Source: Uranotaenia lowii (taxonomy: Eukaryota > Arthropoda > Insecta > Diptera > Culicidae). Taken from it: a DNA stretch of 64,000 nt. Both the position numbers and the translations under genes were made by a program. The stretch spans positions 131,192,714 through 131,256,713 of the forward strand of contig NC_073691.1 in NCBI RefSeq assembly GCF_029784155.1. The letters run 5' to 3'. The notes beneath the pieces are model-generated. The model had not been told where the DNA came from. It did no database searches and worked only from the letters and a program-made list of their open reading frames with translations. Positions 55,244 to 64,000 of the stretch are shown piece by piece (the stretch's first letter is position 1; every line of letters begins with the position of its first letter).

Positions 55244-58200
55244 ATGCTGCTGAATCTTAAGGTTTCTCGAAATCATCGGGAAATGGCGTTGATGGCCAAG
55301 AGAGGTTGTTCTTCTGGGGTTACCGGAAAACAGCCTGCTAGAAAGACCCACCGCTCGCAAGCTGAGGTTATCAGCCACCACAATCAACGTAAAGTTCGAT
55401 TCGTTGTCGATTCTGGTGCCACGCAACACATGGTTCGAGATCAGAGCCTGTTGGTTGATGTCAGAACTCTGGCAGAGCCATACATCATCACCACAGCAAA
55501 GACTGGCGAGTGCTTGAAAGCCAAACGGACTGGAACAATGTATCTGAGCAGTATAGTTGGGAAGTCTATTGTTCCAATTATACTGTTCAATGTACTTTTG
55601 ATACCAGAGCTAGACGAAAATCTACTTTCGGTCAGCAAGTGTACCGAGAACGGGAAAAGGGTTACTTTTCTCGGGAAACCAGTACAATTTGAGTTTTCAG
55701 GGGAGGTTTTCGCCCAAGGAAAACTCCTGAACAACTTGTACTGTGTGGATTTATTGTGGAGCCCTAAAATCAGGCGGAAGGCCTTACTTGGAAGCCAGCC
55801 GAAGTACGAACAGTGGCATATGAGACTCGGACATCTTGGCTTTGGAGCGATCCAGAAGATGGTCCGCGATAATATGGTCGAGGGTATCAGCCATATTCCA
55901 GCAAAAATGGAAAACCAAGCTGTGTGCGAGAGCTGTCTAGCAGGGAAGCAAGCGGCCAACAAATTCTCCAACGTTGAGCTTCCTCGGTCGGGTAGACCAC
56001 TTGAGCTCGTGCATTCCGACGTGTGTGGGTACATGGAGGTGTCGACGTTCGATGGATTTCGGTATTTCGTCACCTTCATCGACGATTATACCCACTTCAT
56101 GGTCGTCTATCTAATGAAGCACAAGAGTGAGGTGTTTGAGCGCTTCAAGCAGTACGAAGCTATGGCGACTGCACACTTCGGTCAGAAGTTGTGCAAGCTG
56201 CGATGCGACAATGGGCGTGAATACATCACCAACGAATTTCAAAGACATTGTTCAGAGAAAGGAGTTCAGATGGTATTCACGGTCCCGTATACTCCGCAGC
56301 AGAATGGCGTCAGCGAGCGAGCCAACCGAACGTTGATGGAGAAGGCAAGGGCGATGATACATGGCAGCAGGCTACAGAAAAGTATGTGGGGCGAAGCCGT
56401 TTTGTGCGCTGCGTATCTCACAAATCGATCACCGACTAGAGGTCTTGTGGACAACAAGACACCTTTTGAGATGTGGTTCGGTCGGCGGCCGAGACTGAGC
56501 AATCTTCGTATTTTCGGGTGCCCAGCCTATGCGCAGATCCCGAAGGAAAAGCGGCAGAAGCTTGATTCCAAGTCTAAGCGACTCGTTTTCGTGGGCTACG
56601 CGAATAACGGATATCGGCTTTGGAATAGTTCGAGCCGATCCATCGAGATTCACCGGAACGTGGTCTTCGACGAAATCAGCGTTTTGGAGCCAGTGCGTGG
56701 CGGTGCTTCGCCAGAGGAGGGCATCGAGAAGCCTGTCGAAGAACCACCAGAGACCATCACATTTGAGCGGTTAGCTGATGTGTATGAGCCAGAACAGCAG
56801 CCCACATCCGAGCAACCCATCGAAGTGCGTGCACCTGAAAACACATTCGAGCGGTCAGCCGATGTGTCAACAACAGAAAACACATCTGAGCGGTTAGCCG
56901 ATGTGCCTGCTGATCCCGATCACACTGTGGTTAACAGTGTGGTAGTTGACGATCACGGCGAGAGCGACTACGAGAGCAGCGAGGAATTCCCGAACAATGA
57001 CGATGATGATCAAGATTCCGTCACCCCTGAACCGGCCCTGAGACGAAGTCAGCGAACAAGAGGGACTACACAGCGCTACGTGGCTAACGTAGCCGCTGTT
57101 GTTGATGAGGAGCTACCTCAGAACATCACTGAGCTGAAGCGCCGGGACGATTGGGATTCCTGGAAGGTCGCCATTGACGAGGAGATGACAGCCCTGAAGG
57201 AGAACAAGACATGGGAAGCGGTTAGCTTACCCCCGGGTCATAGGAAACCTATCTTGTCCAAGTGGGTCTTTACCGTAAAGGACGATGGTCGCTACAAGGC
57301 TCGATTGGTCGCGAAAGGGTGTTCCCAAAGACCAGGATTGGACTACTGGGAAACATACGCTCCGGTCGCCAAGATGGAGAGCGTTCGGACCGTCTTGGCG
57401 TTGGCGAACGAATACGACATGGTCGTTCATCAGATGGACGTCAAAACTGCATTCTTGAATGGAAATTTAGAAGAGGTTATCTTCATGCAGTTGCCAAACG
57501 ATGACATCGGAAAATCGAAGGTCGTTCGATTGCAGAAAAGCTTGTACGGCTTGAAGCAAGCGGGTCGTGCTTGGAACCAGCGATTCGACGACGAGATAAG
57601 AAAGCTTGGTTTCTATCCGTTGAAGAGTGACTGCTGCGTTTACCGATCCTGTAAGCGAGGACTCACCCTCATCCTGTACGTGGATGACATCCTGATTGCC
57701 GGAAAAGACGTTTCAGAGGTTATCTGGATCAAGACCGAGCTTGGAAGGCTATTCCAGATGAAGGATCTCCTGGAAGTCAAGACTTTCTTGGGGATGACCA
57801 TCAAGCGAGACTTTCCGAATAGCGTAATCGAGATTTCGCAATCAGGATACGTCGAGAAGGTTCTGCAACGATTCGGTATGGCCGATTGTAAACCCGTAAG
57901 CACACCGCTTGACACAAACGTTCGCTGGACGAAGCTGAACGATGGTGAGGTAATCACCGAACAACCATTCAAAGAATTGATCGGTTGTCTACAATATCTG
58001 GCGACATCTTCGAGGCCGGATATCTGTGCTGCGGTTAGCGCACTGAGCAAGTACCAGGCCAGCCCGGCGGATAGGCACTGGCAAGGCCTGAAGCGTATTC
58101 TGCGATACCTTCGAGGTACGACCGATACGGCGTTGGTATTTCGCAGAAACGCGAAATCGAAACCACTCATCGGATATGCTGATGCAGATTTTGCCAACGA

Positions 58201-58588
58201 CTCCGATGATCGAAGATCTGTATCAGGTTACGCTTACATGATCTTCGGGAATCTAGTTTCGTGGTCAACGAAACGTCAGCAGACGGTCAGTCTGTCATCG
58301 ACCGAAGCTGAGATAGGAGCCCTTTGCCATGCGGTCAAGGAAGGTTTGTGGTTAACAAACTTCCTTGGTGAATTGGGTGTGGTTAGCACTCCTTTCACGT
58401 TAATGGAAGACAACATCCCTTGCATCCAGTATCTGGAAGAGGCGCGGACTCATCAGCGGATGAAGCATCTAGATGTGAAGTATGCTTTCATCAGAGACAT
58501 CATAAGAAGCGGTCAGCTATCTTTGCGACACATCTCTACTGAGGATCAGCCAGCTGATGCGTTCACGAAGGCGTTACTAAAATACTAA
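55244..58588 (+). CDS. Ty1/copia polyprotein (protease-integrase-RT-RNase H), 5'-incomplete
   Basis: 1114 codons, open to the gap upstream as well, so the ATG at 55244 need not be the true start. Domains in copia order: protease DSGATQHM with Asp56; GAG-pre-integrase with HMRLGH (His192) and CESC; integrase with Asp259, Asp322 and Glu358 (35 residues between the last two) and SERANR; an acidic linker at about 500-620 with three FERLADV-like repeats; reverse transcriptase with YVDD at 812-815; and RNase H with DADFA and SSTEAE. It ends ADAFTKALLKY, about 20 residues short of usual copia ends, and no LTR is visible after it. No internal stop. It lies in an intron of the host gene, on the opposite strand. 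Confidence 0.88.
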   Translation: MLLNLKVSRNHREMALMAKRGCSSGVTGKQPARKTHRSQAEVISHHNQRKVRFVVDSGATQHMVRDQSLLVDVRTLAEPYIITTAKTGECLKAKRTGTMYLSSIVGKSIVPIILFNVLLIPELDENLLSVSKCTENGKRVTFLGKPVQFEFSGEVFAQGKLLNNLYCVDLLWSPKIRRKALLGSQPKYEQWHMRLGHLGFGAIQKMVRDNMVEGISHIPAKMENQAVCESCLAGKQAANKFSNVELPRSGRPLELVHSDVCGYMEVSTFDGFRYFVTFIDDYTHFMVVYLMKHKSEVFERFKQYEAMATAHFGQKLCKLRCDNGREYITNEFQRHCSEKGVQMVFTVPYTPQQNGVSERANRTLMEKARAMIHGSRLQKSMWGEAVLCAAYLTNRSPTRGLVDNKTPFEMWFGRRPRLSNLRIFGCPAYAQIPKEKRQKLDSKSKRLVFVGYANNGYRLWNSSSRSIEIHRNVVFDEISVLEPVRGGASPEEGIEKPVEEPPETITFERLADVYEPEQQPTSEQPIEVRAPENTFERSADVSTTENTSERLADVPADPDHTVVNSVVVDDHGESDYESSEEFPNNDDDDQDSVTPEPALRRSQRTRGTTQRYVANVAAVVDEELPQNITELKRRDDWDSWKVAIDEEMTALKENKTWEAVSLPPGHRKPILSKWVFTVKDDGRYKARLVAKGCSQRPGLDYWETYAPVAKMESVRTVLALANEYDMVVHQMDVKTAFLNGNLEEVIFMQLPNDDIGKSKVVRLQKSLYGLKQAGRAWNQRFDDEIRKLGFYPLKSDCCVYRSCKRGLTLILYVDDILIAGKDVSEVIWIKTELGRLFQMKDLLEVKTFLGMTIKRDFPNSVIEISQSGYVEKVLQRFGMADCKPVSTPLDTNVRWTKLNDGEVITEQPFKELIGCLQYLATSSRPDICAAVSALSKYQASPADRHWQGLKRILRYLRGTTDTALVFRRNAKSKPLIGYADADFANDSDDRRSVSGYAYMIFGNLVSWSTKRQQTVSLSSTEAEIGALCHAVKEGLWLTNFLGELGVVSTPFTLMEDNIPCIQYLEEARTHQRMKHLDVKYAFIRDIIRSGQLSLRHISTEDQPADAFTKALLKY

Positions 58589-60990
58589 AATAAGTATTGA
58601 TCTTTCGATCTTTCCGATTTCGAATACGAAGTTAATACATCAAAATTATCAACATTGATTGTCAAAACAAAAAAAAAGGTTTGGTTCGATGCGGAATCAA
58701 TGCCCCGTGTATTTTGATGACTAGTTAAAAAGCATAATTAGTCGTAAAACGTACCTTCAAACATATAAAAACATTAGAACAACCACAGGGTAAACTAGTT
58801 CCCCCAACAGCAGCTTGTTGGCCAAACTACCCGAACGCGTATGGATCATCGATGGACCATCAATACCCAACCCAATAAGGAGGGGGGAAGGGAGGGAGGG
58901 ATGGATGGTATAAAACTAGTTTTCCGTTTTATTTATGCGATCAGATGAGTCTAACGCGCGCGGGATGACCATGACACAGAGACTCTTACGAGGTCAATAC
59001 ACAGGGGCACCCACCAAAATCATTGTTGATTGGAAGGAAGTGAATCCCTCTCGTATATTTTTTAGATTGTTTTGTTGTTTTTAAGAGGTACCTAAATGGC
59101 GTTCATTGGATTTCCTAGTTCTGTATGTTCAAAGTCTGGGATGGGTTTAGCTGTTGGATGTGTTAAATCGAACCGATTGTGAATGGATTGTTTTTTTGCG
59201 TGTGTTTTTGCCATTCAGTGAAAGTGAATCTCTGATCAGTTCCGGATCAATCCGATTTGGGGCACCAACGGGCTTATGATCTACACATGCCATAGTGAGC
59301 TGGACTTCACGAATTGGCCAGTTTTATTGTATAGTCATAAGGGAATTATGCAAGTTTGCACAGCAGAATTCACTAGCCGTGGGAAACTTGTGGCTGCGAG
59401 AACATCACTCGGAGTAGGATTGGCAATGATGATGGTGGTGTTTATTGTGGAAAGAAGTCGAAAAGTTTGAATCCGACCACTAAATAGACATCGATCCTCA
59501 AAGCGCGCACGCCTCGGCCGTTAAATATTGTCAATGAACTCTGACATTCGTGCTTATTGGAAGGAGGATGGCGATGATTGTTTTGTCGCGCGGTTTCAGA
59601 TTGGCCCGTGAAATTATAATATAAATCGGCAGCCATGGGATATGAGAACTCTAAAATAAGACGTCCGATTTCAGCCGAGTTGTATAAAAATAACAAACGG
59701 ATAGAAACCAGCTTATGAACATGGCGGCGCGTAGCTATGGAAAACTTGTTCCGAAACGATCTGAAATAGCTATAAAATTTGAGTGATTTAGAGGGAAATC
59801 GCAACTCGATAATAATATGCAAAACTCCCAGACCGGGCGTTGCATTTCTGGTCTGGAATATTTGAATAACAATCAGTGCGGGAGACGATAAGCCGTTTGC
59901 TGAATAAAAAACGCACACCAACACTAGCACGCACGTATTTATATTGAGAAGAATAGCGGAAGTTGAGGCTAGATTCAATGTCTAAGCCGTTGGTGGATTC
60001 TGTTAGCAAAAAATCCACGAATACGTATCACTCTTTAAGAATATTAAAAAAAACACCTGTGGGTTTATGGCAATCACTGAAACTGACCTTCCGGCCTCTG
60101 CTTGGTAAACAAAGCGTACCCTACAAAACTTGCATAAATCTTCCTCAGAAGTGCCAACAATTTGCTAGCTTGCGTCGATAGAAGCACGTCCGTCCGTTTG
60201 CCGCCGCCCGAGTCGGCATTTATCTATAGACAATTTGGAGTTGAAGCGCCTCGCCATAAGGCGTGCGACTTGCGAGACATTTTCCCACGTTTCATATTTA
60301 CCTACTCATGTGCAAGAAACGCGCGCTTCTACCGATGTAAACAACATTTATTGAGCCAGCACCTTACATATGGGTCCAATTTGTCGCCGCATGGTTGACT
60401 GGCTGGCTGTTGGGATTTTTGATCAAAGCATGGTGCTGGAGTCTGGGAAATTGTAAACGCGTAGGCCCCCCATATTCTTATGTTGTTTAGAAGTGGAAGC
60501 TGAGGAGAATCGCAAGATGATGTGATTACTCTCCAAAGCCCATTGGACCTAGCAATTATGCAATATTGCTATATAGTTTAACATCGGTTGAAGGGTGTCG
60601 AGATAAACTCATTATCTGCACATTAGGTGGATTCACGTTTCTCGCACGATTGATGAGCAATTGTGAATGTTTTTAATGTAATCGTGTATAGTTTCAGTAG
60701 ATTGAAAAGAATCTCAAAAATAAAATCAAGCTTCACATGAATTTTTATTTAAATTCTAAAACACATTAGCAAAATTTACCAATCGAAAATAGGAAAGTGG
60801 ATCGTATTAGATATGTAAAATTTGGAAGTCGATAAGAGTAATATCTAGCGATGCAAGCGCATCTTCAGAGAAACTCATCTCAAGGAGTATACGAGCACCA
60901 AGAGCATTCAGATCGGCGAGTTACGCGAGCACTCGTCCGAGCAATTGTTGCACCCATTTTTGGTAGAGCACCCACGGGACAAAAGAACAT
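58589..60990. other. Intron sequence with near-neutral composition
   Basis: No repeat ends were found over most of this stretch. It is less AT-rich than the surrounding introns. A purine-rich run (58878-58910) looks like a simple repeat and could be mistaken for a polypurine tract. A minus-strand frame of 178 codons (59978-59442) starts with a hydrophobic stretch but has no supporting motif. The block could contain conserved regulatory DNA. Confidence 0.35.
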
Positions 60991-61567
60991 CCCAGCAAAC
61001 ATAAAATCGCATTAAAATGATAACTCAAGTCATTAAAGACGTTACTGCGAATCGTAATTCCAACTAACGCAAGTTAAAGGTCGTAGAAATCGTTACTCGA
61101 AGTCGGATTAAATGGTTTACATCGGATATGATAAAAAGTACGCCATGTTTGCAGACGATTTCGTTCATTTTTTTTTCTCCCGCGCGGGCCAAGTGAGAGA
61201 ACAGCTTTGTTGTTCTCTCTGCAACCAGCAGTGCAACCAGATTGCTAAAAATCAGATGGTGTATTTGCAAGAATTGTCCAATGACAGAGGCAACAAATAT
61301 TGTTACTGGCAACGATTCGCATGCGTTGAGAGAGAAAAACTTGTGCTCTCTTGCATTCTTTCAGTATGTATGTATAAGGTTTCGAATATCGTCCAATTCG
61401 TATTCTCTTATCGCTTTAGCCAGAATTTGAAAATATGTATGTATATTGCCTTCACTATGGTAGATAAATGCTGTTTTTTCGTGTTTCATACGATCATTCT
61501 ACAATGTACCTATATGAAACGTATAACAAAGTTGTTGAGAAATATGCCTACAAAAATGTTTGCTGGG
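60991..61567. mobile_element. MITE with CCCAGCAAACAT ends
   Basis: 577 bp with exact inverted 12-bp ends (60991-61002 and 61556-61567), AT-flanked. The internal open frame of 176 codons has no recognisable domain. Confidence 0.7.
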
Positions 61568-61582
61568 ATCGCCTTTCAAATA

Positions 61583-62441
61583 TGGGAGAGTAGGGAATCA
61601 TGGGCCACTTTTTTTTGTTGTTCCATAACGTCTTTATTATAAAAAATAAAATGAAAATAAAAAATGGTATGGTTTTCTACATTTTCAAGGTATCATAGAG
61701 TTTTTTTTTAAAATTTTTAATAAGTTATTTTCCCCTAATTCTGACTGTTTGAAAAAAAGAAATATTTTTTGGATTTTGAAAAATGATGGGGAATCGTGGG
61801 CCACCAAATCTAAATTGACCAAATAACATGCAGTTTATGAGTTTATGAGTTGACCCAAAACTGTGATTTCTTATTCATTTCGTTATTTTAAAGCAATTTC
61901 AGATGATGAAATGAAAAAGAGAGCTGTGTATGATCGCATAGATTCCAAAACCTGGCTCGCGAACGTTTTGGCAAAATTTCTTATATAAAATGGACAACAT
62001 ATTTTTCATAACTCTTCATTTGGCATTAGAAAACTTTACAGATAAGAAAAACGTATTTTAAGTTCTGAATGTGTATAAAAACATAAAAATATAGGTGGTT
62101 CAAGATGTGTGGCCCACGATTCCCCATAAGCTATGATTTGCAAATTTGTTGCGTTTGTGTGACTTATTGATGTTTTACCAAAAATTCCTTTTCCACGTGA
62201 AAGATCATGACAAAACTAAGATCATAAGCGTATGAGCATATTTTTGTTACGCACTTTAGGTTCCCCATCGATGAAATTAGCGGGTGTTTTTTTAATTATG
62301 TAAGTAAATTTTTCTAACTTTTTTTTGTTTGATAAATAAAAGAAGCATATGATGCGTATTTCAGTCAACAATCTTAACACGCATCTGAGATATTAATAGT
62401 GGCCCACGTTTCCCCATGGCCCACGATACCCCACTCTCCCC
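61583..62441. mobile_element. MITE with GGGAGAGTRGGG ends, TA target
   Basis: Ends TGGGAGAGTAGGG and, inverted, GGGGAGAGTGGGG between TA dinucleotides (61581-61582 and 62442-62443). The motif GTGGGCCAC with TCCCCAT recurs near both ends and at about 61790 and 62110. It lies 15 bp from the previous MITE. Confidence 0.7.
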
Positions 62442-62443
62442 TA

Positions 62444-64000
62444 CACATTAGTAGTTCTTGAATGAGAATATCATAATTTCGGAACAAAATTAATGTTAAA
62501 AACATTTCAACAATCAAAATTTAAGCAGCAAATGATTTTTTGAAAAGCATTCTTACAAGGAAAAACCCAATTGAAAAATTGTTATTACATTATATTGTTT
62601 CCTAGTTTCCTGAATAGAAATCTTTTGTGAGAATTTGTTCATCATTTTTATCTTTGGCTATATGACTTTAAATATTGGATAAGTATCGTTTATCGATATT
62701 TCTTTTAACAAAATGAGAGGTGATCATTTTCAATAGAACCACCTACAGTTACACCATTTGATACCTACGATGTAGAAAAAACCTGTATATGCCAACAACG
62801 GAAAACTTACATGGTTGGCAAAATCCGAGAACAACGTCGGATTTCTGGGATGCCAAGATTGCCAAGTTAGCTCTGTTGGAAATTTCGTGACGAACAATAA
62901 ACATTAATGTTAAAAACAAAGTTTCGAATTGTTATCTAGGATTAAGGTTCAAAATTTAAATTGACGAAGAAGCTCAAATTTCAGCATTATCAAACAGAAT
63001 TGGACTCTTTACTCACGAAAATGGGCGACTTAGGCTCAAGTGTGGTGGTTATGAATAGAATTACCTACTTAGTTTCCTTTAAGTACCTTCTAACAGCTAA
63101 AACAATTCACTCGTTTACGTAAAAATTATGGAAAGTAACAAAAACGAAAACTCAATCGAGATCTTCAAACGTAGCTGCACTGTGTTTCCGAAGTCACAAA
63201 GAGAAAAGTGCATCGTTTGAGAGAATTTAGGATACAATCTATAAGTTTTATTCAAGCTCTTCGTGCACTCTTAAGCACTCTTTCAGTGCAGCACCGGAGA
63301 GTGCTCACTGCGCATCACACACTTCAAGTCAGCGTAATGGTTTATATTTGAGCATGGTAAATTCTCCTGATACGGAATGTGTGAAAAAAAAATTGTTTGT
63401 ACGGAGATATACGAGGAATCAAAAATTAAACATAAGTGTCTGCAACTTTTTCGTTTGGTTTAAATTTTTGTCTTCTCTGAGAACTTTCGCCTGAACTTAA
63501 ATATTGAAAATAAAACGTTCAGAAATGTTTAAAAGTGTTTCCAAGAATGTTCAGTGATAAGTTAATGTTAATAAGCATTATCTCTTAATTCTTGAAAATT
63601 TCGCAAGAAAATGCATAGTCAATAAATTGACTAAGGCTTAATTAAGCCTTATACATCCGCTATATATATATTTTTTTTCAAGTTTGTGTGGTTTTACAGT
63701 GTCGCCAGAATTAATTAGCTTTTGTTTTAAAAATTATCACTTTTTCCATAGAAAGTTCTATACAAATTTGTAGGTCTTTGATGGTCGCCGTAGAGTTATC
63801 TGAATATGCATTGCTTTGCCAGTATTGTTCTATCATTGATTAGATCAAGATTGGGGTGTGGGAGCTAGGTTCGAACTGAATTGGGTAATGGGAGGCGCCC
63901 TTTTGTACATGCAAAGTGATGATTTTAGTGGAATTTCTGCAGGTTTTCGAAACTACACTATGAAAACAAAATATCTCCACTCAATCCAATCTGCATTCAC
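62444..64000. other. Intron sequence to the window edge
   Basis: AT-rich, with an AT microsatellite at about 63660. No gene, RNA gene or paired repeat was recognised. Confidence 0.4.

Noticed and set aside
54605..55245. Open frames of about 190-200 codons across the N run
   Set aside because: They consist of unknown bases and carry no information.
58878..58910. Purine-rich run as polypurine tract and start of a copia 3' LTR
   Set aside because: No second copy of the following sequence is visible, and the run looks like a GGGA simple repeat.
59442..59978. 178-codon minus-strand frame beginning with a hydrophobic stretch
   Set aside because: No family resemblance, no splice or promoter arrangement that fits, and a TATA-like sequence lies inside rather than before it.
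61112..61642. 176-codon plus-strand frame
   Set aside because: It lies mainly within a MITE and runs past its end, with no domain and codon use no different from the surrounding DNA.

Overview
This window looks like AT-rich insect nuclear DNA, most likely from a mosquito (probably culicine). Three things point that way: very long introns packed with nested transposons, Tc1-like remnants with a DD37E catalytic spacing (a family first described from mosquitoes), and the particular mix of I-group LINE, Ty3/gypsy, Ty1/copia, hAT-like and TA-target MITE families. The species call is inference. One 500-N assembly gap lies at 54665-55164.

Host genes. The backbone is the 3' part of one minus-strand gene. 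Three exons (46787-46407, 16215-15849, 9105-8478) join with matching phases 1, 1 and 2. They encode the C-terminal ~460 residues of a single-pass membrane protein resembling VWA7/hemicentin-like proteins. Its introns are about 30.2 kb, 6.7 kb and more than 17 kb, so most of the window is intron. A plus-strand exon ending at 252 belongs to a neighbouring gene. Two plus-strand open segments with good splice sites and compatible phase (45939-46167 and 50312-50365) may be a gene nested on the opposite strand.

Mobile elements, left to right. 478-5701 (minus) is a full-length, apparently intact I-group LINE with a 14-bp target duplication, a 5' DPE-type promoter element, ORF1 and ORF2 (EN-RT-RNase H). 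10828-15465 holds two diverged hAT-like elements in tandem with the same 8-bp target sequence three times. 17464-30768 is a three-level nest: a TA-target element, then an AAGGTTG-ended element inside it, then a young 11.6-kb Ty3/gypsy LTR retrotransposon (18992-30632). That retrotransposon has 1529-bp LTRs with two mismatches seen, a tRNA-Lys primer site, gag and pol joined by a textbook -1 frameshift signal, and a structured non-coding 3' region. 30.8-32.0 kb is a tandem-repeat dispersed element. 32048-35887 is a TTAA-flanked element carrying at least three further insertions, one of them a long-TIR hAT-like element with a minisatellite. 37111-38122 is a Tc1-like element with perfect 29-bp TIRs. 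40408-40599 is a tRNA-derived SINE with a 13-bp target duplication. 41.2-45.3 kb is decayed LINE sequence interrupted by MITEs. 47.4-48.7 kb holds two more Tc1-like remnants. 55244-58588 is an intact Ty1/copia pol reading frame without visible LTRs. 61-62.4 kb is two adjacent MITEs.

How they relate: every large repeat from 9.1 kb onward sits in an intron of the minus-strand gene, whose exons remain open and phase-compatible. The clearest signals to follow up are the duplicated nested stem region near the 3' LTR of the gypsy element, its frameshift site, the tandem hAT arrangement and the possible nested gene.
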